Notes: generated by a model from the letters alone, not told the origin. 64,000 bases of DNA from Candidatus Dormiibacterota bacterium (GCA_003162415.1 PMOL01000013.1:251817-315816); one strand, 5' to 3'; shown: positions 25,936 to 36,093, counted from the stretch's first letter. Numbers and translations are program-made.

Positions 25936-28900
25936 CGAAGAGGGAGAGCAAGATTCATGTCCGGTACATCTACTCTCGGACGCGCCTGCGGATGAGGACC
26001 GTTTCGGGTCTCACGACCGTGTAGCCACCTCACTGGCCACGACAATCCGCACCAATACGGGCGGAAAGGCGATCGCTATCACGGGAGCATACGGAAGCGG
26101 TAAGTCAACGGTGGTCACGTTGCTCAGGGAAAAACTCGCGCGAGCAGACCCAACAAATACCAGCGTCTTTACATACGACTCCTGGGCCCACCAACAGGAT
26201 CCTCTCCGCCGGTCGTTCCTCGAATCACTCCTTCGTCACTTCACCTCGCTCGCGTGGCTACCTGAGGACGTCCGCCGCGAGGTATCCGAAGCGCTGGGGG
26301 CGAGAGTAGACCGATCCATCACCCGGACCGAGTCAAGTCTGACTGGCTCCGGCAAGATCCTCGCGATCACGCCCTTCCTAGTGCCGTTCGGCTTCATCCT
26401 CTTAACCGTCGCACTAGCCGACAAGTCCAAGTTGCCAGCCACACTTTGGGTCATCCCCAGCCTCTGGCTCGGCGTCGTCCTCGCCGCTGCGCCCCTCATT
26501 GCAGGCCTGGGTATTTATCTCTCGTGGCGTCCGCTGACGAACCCAATCAGTAAGCAATTCTGGCTGGGGCATCGCCGTCCCCATGCGCAGGACAGCGTCT
26601 TCAACTTGTTTATACAAAAGACGCGGGACACAACGCGCTCGTCGACAACCCGCGCCCCCGAACTCACGACCATCGAATTTCAGACGATGTTTGTTCAGCT
26701 ACTTCAGGCTGCGCTCTCTGGCGATCGAACTCTCGTGCTGGTCATGGACAATCTCGACCGCCTCCCCGTTGAGCAGGTTCAGGCCGTCTGGGCGACGATG
26801 CGCGTCTTCACCGAGGGCGCTGAGGCGCACCTCGACGACCGCTGGAATGGGAAGGTTTGGCTCCTCGTCCCTCTCGAGAAGACCAATCTCACCCACACCT
26901 GGTCGCAGCTAGGCGGCAACGGGGAAAGCGCCTTCGACAAGACATTCGTGGTGGATGTCTCGGTCCCACCGCCAGTGCTGTCCAACTGGCACGATTTCCT
27001 GAAAAGGGAGCTTGCAACGGCGCTCCCGCGCCATCAACCTTCCGCGTCCTTCGAAGACGTCGTGCGATTGTATGACCGCCACGCCGTTCAGCATAGCAAA
27101 TCGGTGTACCCACGAGAGATCAAGCTTTTCATCAATCGCCTGGCGGTCCTCCATAACCAACGAGGCCGAGAGCCTTCTCTTCCAATGGTGGCTGCGTTTC
27201 TGCTGAACGAGAGCAGAATCGGCAACGCGTACCAATCCTTGACAACTAACGACTTTCTTGATGGGCAGGAACTCGCCATTCTGGACGACGACGACTGGGC
27301 GAATCAGTTCGCGGCTCTCTTTTTCAACGTCGCAGTCAACGAGGGTGTGCAGGTTCTCATGGGGTTTGGCGTTCAAGTGGCTCTCGAGAAAGGCGACCTC
27401 GCGACGCTCGAGAGGCTTGCAGCGATACCCGGATTTACCTCTGTGTGCCAGCGAGTCGTCGATACCCAATGTCGGACATGGGAAGCGTTCGGCTCGGCGG
27501 AGCTTCTGAGAGCTACGGCATCAGTCGTCGAGCTGAACCGCCTCGATCTTGACCTGCAGCCTGCGCAGCAGGCGCTCATACGGGCGTGCGGGAGAGCCAC
27601 TCCGTGGGCGCTAAGCCAAGAGCTCGCGCAGCTCATCGTCAACGTAATCGATGCGGCACCTGCTCGTATGCGTCGACCCCTCTTCCATCACATCATCAGC
27701 AACCTTGCCGATGTCGAGGTGCCAGCTCCCGGCGCGGCTCCCCAGGCGGCCTCGGCGCCCGAACAGTCCGTTGATGAGTGGGCGATGGGATATCGACGAC
27801 TTCTGGAAGCATCGCGCGTTTATGCGCCCGATAGCGGCGAAGAGCTCGGAATTACCGGCGACGTGCACTTCTATCTTGCCGTACTGCGGTCGCTGTCGTC
27901 AGATCCACCCGTCGACGAGGACCTCATGCGGTCCTGGCGACCATTGAAGCTGGCGCCGACCGCCGTCGTCGATGCGCTAGCCGAGCGAATCCTGACCAAG
28001 ACATTCGATATTACAGACGCTGGCGTCCTGGCATGCATGCCCGGGATTGGTGTGGATTGGCCCTGGGCGGGGCTTCAGGCAGCGGCGCTCACTAGTCTGA
28101 CGGAATTCACCCAGGCGGTTCCCTCACCGAGCGCATTGATTCTCGCATTGCTGCGCATGTCATCGGCGCGCATCGTTGAGGCAGTGCAAGCGTTGCGCGA
28201 CGCCGCTGCGCTGGGTGGTTTGCTTCATCAGTTGTATCTGGCCCAAACAACATCCGATCTTCCTGGCGCCGGCCTGCTGTTGCTTGCCTCGCTCCTGTAC
28301 CTTCCTGCGGGGGACATTTCCGCGTTTAATGGGCAAGCTGCTAACGGCCGAGCGACTTACCTACAGGCAGTCCAAAGCCCAGCAACTGCCCAACCATATG
28401 CTGACGCACTTCCGGATAGCGATTGGCTCATCGGGCTGGCTGGCTCTCTACTCGATGTTGTAGAAGCAAACCCGGGTGTCGCTGGTTTGGTGGGCGTATT
28501 CATGGCTGTGTTTAGCGCGACCTCGCAAGCATCGGCGCTCCCACCCGAACTGATCGTCAAGCGGTTCCCTCAACTTGCCAGCGTGTTGCCTCAAGAGCAG
28601 TTAGTCGCCCTGCTTGCCAAAACTGCCCCTGGACCACTGTTCGATCAGATCATATCGGTGGGCTTTGCCCGATCGTCGGTCTCCTTGTACCAAACCATCG
28701 CAGCCGCACACTCGGCGCCTCCCTCCTTCCTGAGGTTCATCATGCGGGGCCTGTCGACCGTGACCGCCGCGGAATGGGAGGCCGACCTCTCTGCGAGCGG
28801 ACCGCTGACTGCCTTGGGAATCTGGGCTCGAAGGAGTGGGTCAGGCATCAGACTCGCCGAACCGCTGCAAGAAGCCGTCTACGCTATCTTCATTCGGGCA

Positions 28901-29329
28901 TTCACCGATGGCGTCGTCGCACCTGTCGTGGCCGATGCGCTAGGTCTCATCCGACCGAGTTCTCTCCGAACACTCATGCGCAATCTGACCAACGCCATCA
29001 TTGCGCATGCTGACGAGCACATCGAACCGGTAGTAGTTCTCGCTGGTGAGATGCTGCTGACCTCCGATGCGCTCATGCGCGAAGCCGACGCCTTTGTGCG
29101 TCTAGTCGCGCCGCGAGTGATTGATCGAGGCAATCCGGATGGATTGGCGTGGGTGCTGAACGCCTTTTCGCCACGGCGTGGCTTTCTGGACGCCGCCAAA
29201 CACGACACGCAGGGTTCGCTTCGCGATCACGTCCAAGCACTGTTGGACAGCCGCAGCATAGGTGCGAGCGATCGTTCGACCTACGAGCGAATCGTTGCAT
29301 TAGCGAGCGCAGCATATGGGCAACGCTAG
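25928..29329 (+). CDS. KAP-family P-loop NTPase with membrane segments
   Basis: It encodes 1133 residues. Walker A GAYGSGKST lies at about residue 50. Two hydrophobic hairpin segments at about 145-205 interrupt the P-loop domain, as in KAP NTPases. Walker B is LVLVMDNLDRL at about 270. The remaining ~700 residues are a long helical region rich in Leu/Ala (ALILALLRMSS, TAPGPLFDQI), likely an alpha-solenoid. KAP NTPases occur in mobile and defence loci and are thought to act at the membrane (established for the family in general). It lies just after the integrase remnant and 12 bp before a damaged gene, so an operon with the latter is likely. Confidence 0.75.
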   Translation: MDSEEGEQDSCPVHLLSDAPADEDRFGSHDRVATSLATTIRTNTGGKAIAITGAYGSGKSTVVTLLREKLARADPTNTSVFTYDSWAHQQDPLRRSFLESLLRHFTSLAWLPEDVRREVSEALGARVDRSITRTESSLTGSGKILAITPFLVPFGFILLTVALADKSKLPATLWVIPSLWLGVVLAAAPLIAGLGIYLSWRPLTNPISKQFWLGHRRPHAQDSVFNLFIQKTRDTTRSSTTRAPELTTIEFQTMFVQLLQAALSGDRTLVLVMDNLDRLPVEQVQAVWATMRVFTEGAEAHLDDRWNGKVWLLVPLEKTNLTHTWSQLGGNGESAFDKTFVVDVSVPPPVLSNWHDFLKRELATALPRHQPSASFEDVVRLYDRHAVQHSKSVYPREIKLFINRLAVLHNQRGREPSLPMVAAFLLNESRIGNAYQSLTTNDFLDGQELAILDDDDWANQFAALFFNVAVNEGVQVLMGFGVQVALEKGDLATLERLAAIPGFTSVCQRVVDTQCRTWEAFGSAELLRATASVVELNRLDLDLQPAQQALIRACGRATPWALSQELAQLIVNVIDAAPARMRRPLFHHIISNLADVEVPAPGAAPQAASAPEQSVDEWAMGYRRLLEASRVYAPDSGEELGITGDVHFYLAVLRSLSSDPPVDEDLMRSWRPLKLAPTAVVDALAERILTKTFDITDAGVLACMPGIGVDWPWAGLQAAALTSLTEFTQAVPSPSALILALLRMSSARIVEAVQALRDAAALGGLLHQLYLAQTTSDLPGAGLLLLASLLYLPAGDISAFNGQAANGRATYLQAVQSPATAQPYADALPDSDWLIGLAGSLLDVVEANPGVAGLVGVFMAVFSATSQASALPPELIVKRFPQLASVLPQEQLVALLAKTAPGPLFDQIISVGFARSSVSLYQTIAAAHSAPPSFLRFIMRGLSTVTAAEWEADLSASGPLTALGIWARRSGSGIRLAEPLQEAVYAIFIRAFTDGVVAPVVADALGLIRPSSLRTLMRNLTNAIIAHADEHIEPVVVLAGEMLLTSDALMREADAFVRLVAPRVIDRGNPDGLAWVLNAFSPRRGFLDAAKHDTQGSLRDHVQALLDSRSIGASDRSTYERIVALASAAYGQR

Positions 29330-29341
29330 GATCGTTTCGTC

Positions 29342-30125
29342 GTGTCGGGCGCGTCAGGTTCAATGATCACCGGACCTCATGACGACCCCGCGACCATTCG
29401 TCTGAGGGGCATCGAGCGGCCGCTCGACCAGCTCCTGCAGGATGCCCGCAATCGACGCGCACTCGGCCACTTGTTGTACATCGGTTGGCGCGACGTGACC
29501 GGGCACACAATCGCTCCGGGCGTGTTGCCATCTATCGCAGCGCGGGTGCGAACGGAGTCGGTGATCGATTACGTATCCTTTGCACGCGCCGAACTGAAAG
29601 CGTCGCCTCCACCCGAGCTTGCGACACAACTTCGGCATGCCGGGTTTTCGCTCACTGGCGATGTGCACGACCAAGTGGAGCGTCATCTGCGGCTGGGCGT
29701 GTTCGGCGCGTTTATCCACCTACGTCCGATTCGCCGAGGCCTACGACATTCCGTGGGCCATCGTCTGCGACGGCAAGACATTGAAGGGAGGGACGAAGGG
29801 CGTCATTGCTCAATTGAGAAGGGCTGGGATCTCACCGCAGCTCGCGACGACGGCGGCAACGTCATCCTTCGCTGATGCTTCCATCGCAGCTCGGCTCCAT
29901 GGAGTCTTTACGCTCGCCTCGGATTGGACTGACGAGGCTGAGGCATTCGAGGCCTGCCTGAACGCGGCTGTCCCAGGCCAAGCCGAGCGCGCTGCCCCCT
30001 TGGTCGGGTCGAGTAAGCCTCGGATAGGCCGATGGGTTGCAATGAACACCGACTGCCCTGTCGCCGTCGCTCAACTCTACCGTGACATTGTGGCATGGCT
30101 GAAGAGCCGAGGTGTGCCCGATTAG
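29342..30125 (+). pseudogene. Frameshifted gene downstream of the KAP NTPase, with a TOPRIM-like end
   Basis: One frame (29342-29730) encodes a helical segment ending GDVHDQVERHLRLGVFGAF. The neighbouring frame takes over at about 29715 and reads TYVRFAEAYDIPWAIVCDGKTL, then SKPRIGRWVAMN and YRDIVAWL to a stop at 30125. The second part resembles the C-terminal TOPRIM region of OLD-family nucleases (A-x-x-x-x-I-P-x-x-x-x-x-D-G and K-x-x-x-G-R). A one-base shift near 29715 would join the two. Whether this is a decayed gene or a sequence error cannot be told here. Confidence 0.4.
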
Positions 30126-30236
30126 CGTGATGTTCCCTTCGCTTGCCAACTCACGCTCGGGTGGCGCTGCACACGGACACCCGCAATCACCAGTCGCGCG
30201 ATGTGGCACCCGCTAACTCCTGCTCGTCATGGATCC

Positions 30237-30461
30237 ATGAACGACGAAGCGCAGGCGCAGATGGCCCGACATCGAGCCGATCCACGAACCCGCGTGGAAC
30301 TGGCCGAGTTGGCCCGCCGAATCGGCTCTGGGCAAATCGAAGAGCTGTCAGTTGCCTAGACGCGGGCGATGCTGCACGGCATTGTCACTCAGGAAGAACT
30401 CGATGAACTCGAGGCGCTATCGGCTGACGCCAAAGTGAATGGGCCGAACACGCTTCCGTGA
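30237..30461 (+). pseudogene. Small ORF interrupted by an in-frame TAG
   Basis: The ATG at 30237 gives MNDEAQAQMARHRADP..., rich in Glu/Ala helices. It meets TAG at 30357, then continues in the same frame (MLHGIVTQEELDELEALSAD) to TGA at 30459. The 74-residue reading looks like one small helical protein. No family recognised. Confidence 0.3.
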
Positions 30462-30551
30462 ACGCACTTGACGCCGCAGCAGCGATCTTGCAGTCCTGGC
30501 GGCAAGGCGTTGGAGAACGCTCAGCTACGGCGTAAAACGAATGGGGCATCG

Positions 30552-31287
30552 TCATGGAAGACAGAGAACGATAGCGACTGCGTAGGCGGCGATAGCCAGA
30601 TTGGCACCCCAGATATCGAGCCAGTCCATCGCATCCTGCACCTCCTCGTGCACCGTTCGAAAGACGGATGCGAGGGTGCCTCCGATAATGCCCAGGAGCC
30701 CGGCCGCAATTAACGCCATGACGCTGGCGCTGTTCGTAGCGATTCCAACGCCGAACCACCGCACCAGAAATGCCAGGGCCGGCGCCCCTGCTACGCACAT
30801 AGCCCAGTACGTGTGTCGCGTTGCCGCCTCGCGCTAACGGATCCACTGGCTCTTCAGCCACTCGCGACACCTCATCATCGACTGGGCCAAGGCCCCAGGA
30901 ATCACCGACGGTGAAGGAGTTGAAAACGATGCCGAAGGCTCCTCCTACAGCGGCGATCGCGGTAAAGATGAGTTTCGTAGCGGGTACGTGTGCTGCGGCA
31001 AGAACCTCGAAGGCGCCGAACATGGACACAATCGAAATAACCGTGGGCACTGCACTCTGCACCGCTGCCGGGGGAAGGTTAGCCGTCTCATCTTCTTCAG
31101 CGCCGATCGCAGCTAATGTGACAGCGCCGAAGAGGCTGCCCATCACCGCAAGTGCGAGGAGGCCTGCCGCGAGGGCTGTGAGATTGCTGTTCTTGAACGG
31201 CGTTTGAAAAATCAGAACGATTCCAGGAACCGCGAGCGCACCGAACCCCCCGAAGATCGGAGCGAAGGCAGCAGCTCCACGACGCAC
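30552..31287 (-). pseudogene. Multi-pass membrane protein gene with a frameshift
   Basis: From a GTG at 31287, the frame encodes several TM segments (LAVPGIVLIFQTPF, ALAAGLLALAVMGSLFGAVTLAAIG). It reaches EEPVDPL, after which the adjacent frame resumes (REAATRHTYWAMCVAGAPAL, then FLVRWFGVGIA) and ends at 30552. A one-base insertion near 30830 explains the break. It lies next to another membrane protein gene in the same direction. Function unknown. Confidence 0.45.
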
Positions 31288-31506
31288 GTCGTAGTGACCT
31301 GTCCATCGTCGATCGCACGACGCCTGCTTGGGAGGCGTCGTCCGTCTATGAACGGGCACGCGGGGGGTCAACGCCGGACTCTTTGACGCGATCGAGAAGC
31401 TCGCGCATGTACGAATGGGATTGGAGGTATGCATACGGTCGCGACAACGACGTCCATCGCCTTCCCACCGACGCAAGACCACCTGACTACGCCATCAATC
31501 TCAATT

Positions 31507-32223
31507 CTAGCCATCCTTGAGGGAGTCAATCTTCCCGCAAGCGGTCCGACGCCGGCTTTCGTGGCTTGCACTGCCAAAGATCAGGAGCGACAGTGCGACA
31601 GAGAGACCAATTCCGCGTAGCAGGTAGGACGCTGGTACAAGCCAGGCCAAAGCGACAAAGAAGAGCACCGCGATTATCAGGAAGGCGAGGGCGATGAAGA
31701 TGTCCGTGCGTAGAGTCCGCCGGTACCAGGCGTAAAGCTCGCTAATCCCGTCGCTTCCGTGCGCTGCTGGCACGCGTCGGCGAACCTGCCAGAGGAGGGT
31801 CGTCACCACGAGTGCCCAGATCGTGAGGACAGCGACCCACTTTTCGAGAACGAGACGGTTCGTTCCAAACTGGACAGTCGAAAACATGAGGAACTCAAGG
31901 AGCCCGACTAACAAGGGAAGCGTCGTATCGACCCACGAGCGGGCCCACGACGTGAGAAGCGTGCCAACTAGCGTCCCGTTGTAGGTCACCACAACGGCGG
32001 CAAGGCTTACGCCAATCATTCCGGGGGCGGTCAGGTCAACATCAAGTTTGGGCGCGAGGGCGACGTAATGCGCGATGGCAAGCCCTCCATTGCCCAGTGC
32101 AACGCCCTTGACGATGCTGATCATGAGGAGGTACGAGCTCGGCAGGTGCGACCGCAGTCGCGTTTGCAGCTCGCCTCGTGCCTCGTGGTAAGACTCGTCC
32201 TTCGTCGCGCTTTCAACTCGCAT
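31507..32223 (-). CDS. Multi-pass membrane protein
   Basis: It encodes 238 residues from the ATG at 32223. An N-terminal charged helix (DESYHEARGELQTRLRSHLPSSYLL) precedes about six TM segments. The pairs around 30-100 and 100-160 are separated by a cytoplasmic loop with YAWYRRTLRTD before the last two. The form recalls orphan actinobacterial 6-TM proteins. It is upstream of the frameshifted membrane gene on the same strand. Function unknown. Confidence 0.5.
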   Translation of the reverse strand: MRVESATKDESYHEARGELQTRLRSHLPSSYLLMISIVKGVALGNGGLAIAHYVALAPKLDVDLTAPGMIGVSLAAVVVTYNGTLVGTLLTSWARSWVDTTLPLLVGLLEFLMFSTVQFGTNRLVLEKWVAVLTIWALVVTTLLWQVRRRVPAAHGSDGISELYAWYRRTLRTDIFIALAFLIIAVLFFVALAWLVPASYLLRGIGLSVALSLLIFGSASHESRRRTACGKIDSLKDG

Positions 32224-32395
32224 GATCCCCAATCATTCCAGCCGCGGTCAGGTTAACTTCGAGGTTCGTGGCCCGGGCGACGTATTGAGCGGCTTTTCCA
32301 CTTCACTTCTTCGACGATGGCAGGGTCGGCTCTCTTGATTAGCGCACGCAGTTGTGACAGGACCAGCCGGACGAGGGTCCCAGCGCGCATCCCGG

Positions 32396-33418
32396 TTACT
32401 CTCCGCTGGCCGAAACGCGCGCGGCGCCGAGGCGGCGCGGGACCCTAGAACGGCGGACGAACCCGGAGAGCGCTCCAAACACGGTGGCGGAGGTAAACAG
32501 CCGCTTGGGATCGGCGAACAGCGGACCGGCGCCATCGTGCCGGGCTGGGTCAAAGCAGTCGCGGTTGGTCAGTCGCAGGATTGGGAGGCTGGACCAGCTC
32601 CCGTCCGGGAGCTGCTCCGAGATGAGCGCCTTTACGAGTGGTGCGCTTCGGCGGCCGCGGGGATCGCTGAGGACGTGGAGATAACAGTCGAGGCAGAGGC
32701 CGCGCTCGAATGGATTCTCGGCGTGTATTCGAGACAGCGACGAGCACGTCGGCTCGGCGGCGACCGGCGATCCGGTGGCGCGCAGAAGGGAAAGCGCGGC
32801 GGCGGTGGCGTAGAGGGGCGATGACCACCAGAAGGAGTCCCACGTTCCCTCCGGGTTGCGGTGCCGCGCGATGTAGTTGAGCGCTCGCTCGATAACCGCT
32901 GCGCGGTCACGCACGGGAAGGCCGGCCGCGGCGGCTTGCGGAATCGACAGTATCGCCCGCGCGGCAACCGCAGTCACGTCTGGGTGAGACACTCCCCAAG
33001 ATCCCAGCCCCTGGTCGCCCAGATAGGTCGAGAATCCGCCGTCGGACTGCTGAAACCCGACTAGGCACTCGTAACCGGCGGCGGACGGGCCCATCTGCTG
33101 GGACGACAGGAGCAGGAGTGCGTGTGCGGTGGAGTCGGCGTCCGGGCCAACCCGGTCGTTGTAACCCCACCCGCCACTGGCGAACTCCCGCTGCGAAAGC
33201 CACGCCGCCGCCCTCGCCGCAGCGCTCGGCACCGACACCGGCTCGGACGGGGCAGCCGCCAGCTGGTAACCGACATAGGCGGTTGTCCAAGAGTCGGACG
33301 GTCCGGGCGGCAGATCCCAGTCGCTCCAAGAGCCATCACGGCACTGGTGGCGCAACAGGAATCGCCGGCAAGCGTTCAGCGACTCCTGGACAGCAAGAAC
33401 GCCGATGCTAAGCGCCAC
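32396..33418 (-). CDS. Prenyltransferase/squalene-oxidase repeat protein (alpha-toroid)
   Basis: It encodes 340 residues from a GTG at 33418, which overlaps the stop of the upstream gene by 11 bp; the longer frame to 33823 is antisense-like in composition and rejected. QW-type repeats are visible: CRDGSWSDW, SGGWGYNDRVGPDADST, QQSDGGFSTYL, NPEGTWDSFWW and LPDGSWSS. The DADSTAHA segment recalls the acidic catalytic motif of class II terpene cyclases, and several Cys (ERGLCLDCYLHV) could bind zinc as in protein prenyltransferases. It is the last gene of the seven-gene operon, after an ABBA-prenyltransferase-like gene. It may act on a prenylated product (inference). Confidence 0.65.
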   Translation of the reverse strand: MALSIGVLAVQESLNACRRFLLRHQCRDGSWSDWDLPPGPSDSWTTAYVGYQLAAAPSEPVSVPSAAARAAAWLSQREFASGGWGYNDRVGPDADSTAHALLLLSSQQMGPSAAGYECLVGFQQSDGGFSTYLGDQGLGSWGVSHPDVTAVAARAILSIPQAAAAGLPVRDRAAVIERALNYIARHRNPEGTWDSFWWSSPLYATAAALSLLRATGSPVAAEPTCSSLSRIHAENPFERGLCLDCYLHVLSDPRGRRSAPLVKALISEQLPDGSWSSLPILRLTNRDCFDPARHDGAGPLFADPKRLFTSATVFGALSGFVRRSRVPRRLGAARVSASGE

Positions 33419-34508
33419 CGTCTGGCGGTCGTGTCCCCGCCGGATTGAAATAGAGCGTGCGGCTGTGTCCCGAGCCAAGGCCCATATAGCTGTGCAGCGT
33501 GGTCTGCGTCGCGCTGAGCGAGCCGCCCGACAAGAGGTTGGTAACCCGTGTGTAGACGTCGAGCGCCTGCTGGTCGTCTCGCAGCCACTGTTCGCACCGC
33601 TCCCGTGCCTGCCGGTCGCTGTCGAAGGCGCAGTGCCCGCAGAGCTCGACCTTGACGTCCCCCAGCCGTCCGGCCAGGAGTTCGAACGAGCACACCACGG
33701 AGCGGGTTGGATATGCGTGGTCGTCTGCGAGCAGCGTCTGGGCGCAGTCTCGTAGCCGCTCCCCGTAGACGGCGCCGCCGTACGCGCGGCCGAGCGCCTC
33801 GAGGTACTCCCACGTCTTGCCATAGCCGCTTACGTAGATCCGGCCGGCGATCGCCCCGTCCGGATTGGCCGCGAGCGCCACACCGAGCGGCTCGAGTTCC
33901 TCGGCGACGAGCTCGCGAACCTCCCGCCAAGCGACTCCAGCGCCGAGCTGAGCGGCGAACTCCGCCAGCCGGGCCCATCGGGCGCCCTCCTCGCCCCATC
34001 GCGCGTTGACATACAGCTTGAGCGTGGGACTGCGGCCCGGCGCGAAGCCAGCTCCAATCCAGAACGCGCCGGCGGGCTCGGAGAGCAGCTGAGGATTGCC
34101 TGCGGGCGCCATCGTGTCCACGAGCGGCTCGATGCGCTCGACTGCGCGCTGGGCTCCGGTCAGCTCTGCGAGCTCGCGCACCCGCGCTCGACCGGCGACC
34201 ATTCGTTCCGCGGTCGACAGGGCAGGCTCACCTACGTCGCTCAGAAACGCCAACCGGGCTCCCGACCATCCCAGCGTCAGCGACAGCTGGAGCGGCGTGC
34301 CGTCGGCGTTCAGAGTCGATCGCCGTGGCGGCGGCCGAGTCACTGGGTAGGCAGCCGACTCCGCGGACAGCAGCTGATGGGTGCGGGCGATCAGCGGTTG
34401 CTCCGATCCGAGGCCGAGCGCTCCGGCGAGCTCATCGAGCTGGTCACGAACGCACTCGTAGAGCGACGGCGGTCGGACCTCGCAGGCCGGCGCCAGCTCG
34501 ACGGTCAA
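33408..34508 (-). CDS. ABBA-type (DMATS-like) aromatic prenyltransferase-like protein
   Basis: It encodes 366 residues. Repeating strand-helix units carry the spaced basic-aromatic strands of the ABBA barrel: PLQLSLTLGWSGARLAFLSD, FWIGAGFAPG-then-LKLYVNARWG, GRIYVSGYGKTWEYLEAL, and VKVELCGHCAFD. Alternating K-x-Y/K-x-E strands are where the family binds the prenyl diphosphate. It starts inside the stop codon of the preceding gene (ATGA-type overlap) and overlaps the next, so translation is coupled. The expected activity is transfer of a prenyl group to an aromatic acceptor. The assignment rests on pattern, not on a database match. Confidence 0.5.
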   Translation of the reverse strand: MTVELAPACEVRPPSLYECVRDQLDELAGALGLGSEQPLIARTHQLLSAESAAYPVTRPPPRRSTLNADGTPLQLSLTLGWSGARLAFLSDVGEPALSTAERMVAGRARVRELAELTGAQRAVERIEPLVDTMAPAGNPQLLSEPAGAFWIGAGFAPGRSPTLKLYVNARWGEEGARWARLAEFAAQLGAGVAWREVRELVAEELEPLGVALAANPDGAIAGRIYVSGYGKTWEYLEALGRAYGGAVYGERLRDCAQTLLADDHAYPTRSVVCSFELLAGRLGDVKVELCGHCAFDSDRQARERCEQWLRDDQQALDVYTRVTNLLSGGSLSATQTTLHSYMGLGSGHSRTLYFNPAGTRPPDGGA

Positions 34509-35182
34509 TCTGTCGCCGCCTCCCGCGCGCGAGGGCCGTCGTCGGCCTCTTGGAGTTCGATCACGATTCGTGCGGCGGTCCGGACGTTGAAGTTCATCCC
34601 CTGCATCGGCTTCAGCCTGATGTGGGCCGGTTCGATCGTCTCCCCCAGTTCGACCGCCTCCGGAGCGGGAGGCTTATAGGCTGCCTTTCCGTCCCCCGGA
34701 TAGGACACCGTGACCTCGGCCTTGGCGTCCCCGAGGACGTTGCGGACAGAGTAACGCCCGGGCCGCATCAGGATCGCGGAGAAGATGTCTCCGGGCTGGA
34801 GCGCACGGGTGTCATACGCCGTCACCTCGGGGTCTTCCACGGCCTTACGCACGCTAACCGCGTAGCCCCCAGGACCGCCGGCGACCCGGAATACGGCGTA
34901 CCCCTTGGGGTGGACCACGTAGCGCGGCCCCTGTCCACCCGCGGCGGCTCCCGGCGCGGTTCCTGCTAGGGCTGCGAGGTCGATGTTCACGCCGGCAACG
35001 GCGCAGCCGGGGTCCACGGACACGTAGAAGATGGCCTCGTTCCCGTCACCGCTGATGACGGCGCCCCGGTACTCGCTGGCTTCTCCGAAGGTATGGACGA
35101 TCACCCCGAGCATCGTCAACGCACCGCTGTCGAGTCCGATCTGGGTGAAAAAGTTTCGGTCCAACGTTGCGACCATGATCAC
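34505..35182 (-). CDS. Operon protein of unknown function, beta-rich
   Basis: It encodes 225 residues from a GTG at 35182 overlapping the upstream stop (GTGA); the ATG at 35176 is an alternative. The N-terminus is GVIVHTFGEASEYRGAVISG, with a Gly/Ala/Pro loop in the middle. Then come beta-strand patterns (GYAVFRVAGG, GDIFSAILMRPGRYSVRNV, AKAEVTVSYPG) like a cupredoxin- or Ig-like sandwich, and a C-terminal helix (RIVIELQEADDG). No metal-ligand set was identified. It sits between two unrecognised operon partners and the prenyltransferase-like gene. Confidence 0.6.
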   Translation of the reverse strand: MIMVATLDRNFFTQIGLDSGALTMLGVIVHTFGEASEYRGAVISGDGNEAIFYVSVDPGCAVAGVNIDLAALAGTAPGAAAGGQGPRYVVHPKGYAVFRVAGGPGGYAVSVRKAVEDPEVTAYDTRALQPGDIFSAILMRPGRYSVRNVLGDAKAEVTVSYPGDGKAAYKPPAPEAVELGETIEPAHIRLKPMQGMNFNVRTAARIVIELQEADDGPRAREAATD

Positions 35183-36093
35183 GCTCCTACGTTCGCGAGG
35201 ACGACCATCTCCTGAGAGTCGACGGTCGCGGTGAGGTCCCGGATGGGGATCTTTACGGGGATCAGGGTGGGCGTGGCCTCGAGCACGGGATACGGATCCT
35301 CGAACTCGTAAATCGGATACTGACCGGCGAAGTAGTCGGTGATCGCCGTCTCAATGAACGACAGTATGTTGAAGGAGTCATCCAGCAGGCTCTCCAACCA
35401 GTCCGCGATGTCGCCCACGATCCCGAGCAGGTCGACGATGAGGTTGAGGATCGGTCCGATGATGTCCCACAGCAGATCCACCGCCCAGCCCGGGACCCAC
35501 GACGGGATGGCACTGTCGATCGCGTTCTTAACGGCGTTCTCGAGGATGTTGGCGACCGTCGCCGGAACGTCGATCGGGTTGATGTCCACCAGCGTCGGGT
35601 TGATGAAGATCTGCCATTTGTTCGGATGCCCGTGCAGCTCGGCGTCGAGATCCGACCAGCCTGGCAGCCGTGCGGGATCGACGTAGTAATTGACCCTCAG
35701 GCCGGCGTCGAACTCGGTGACCTCCGACACCAGGCCGCTGAGGTCGATCGTCGGGCAGATGGAAAACGCGCCGATGCAGAAGCCGGGAAAGGGGACCAGG
35801 CAGCCGTTCCACGGGTCGGGAACGACGCAGAACCCACCGACGCACCACCCCGGCAGGGTGAAGCAAACATCCACGGTCAGCGTGTCGAACACGATCTCGA
35901 GATCCGAGACATCGATCGTGTTGTCGTTGTTGAGGGTGAGGGTGCCGTCCTGGAGGTGAAGGGCGATCGCATAGCTTGCCGAAAACGGTCCGAAGCTGGC
36001 CGTGTCGGACTTGCTGTAGGTGAAGTTCTGCACGATGTTGGTGAAGATCTGCTCGAACGCGTTGGCCGACGCGGCCAGTGTGATGTCGCTCAT
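35179..36093 (-). CDS. Operon protein of unknown function with amphipathic barrel-like fold
   Basis: It encodes 304 residues. It starts MSDITLAASANAFEQIFTNI, followed by alternating strands (ASYAIALHLQDGTLTL, IEIVFDTLTVDV-like). A Cys/Pro/Gly-rich insertion (CFTLPGWCVGGFC, FPGFCIGAFSICP) has five Cys. Then come WQIFINPTLVDINPI and a long very hydrophobic helix region (about 205-260, LLWDIIGPILNLIVDLLG). The pattern of long curved sheet plus hydrophobic helix is what lipid-binding tubular (TULIP-like) proteins look like, but this is inference. No signal peptide. Confidence 0.6.
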   Translation of the reverse strand: MSDITLAASANAFEQIFTNIVQNFTYSKSDTASFGPFSASYAIALHLQDGTLTLNNDNTIDVSDLEIVFDTLTVDVCFTLPGWCVGGFCVVPDPWNGCLVPFPGFCIGAFSICPTIDLSGLVSEVTEFDAGLRVNYYVDPARLPGWSDLDAELHGHPNKWQIFINPTLVDINPIDVPATVANILENAVKNAIDSAIPSWVPGWAVDLLWDIIGPILNLIVDLLGIVGDIADWLESLLDDSFNILSFIETAITDYFAGQYPIYEFEDPYPVLEATPTLIPVKIPIRDLTATVDSQEMVVLANVGA

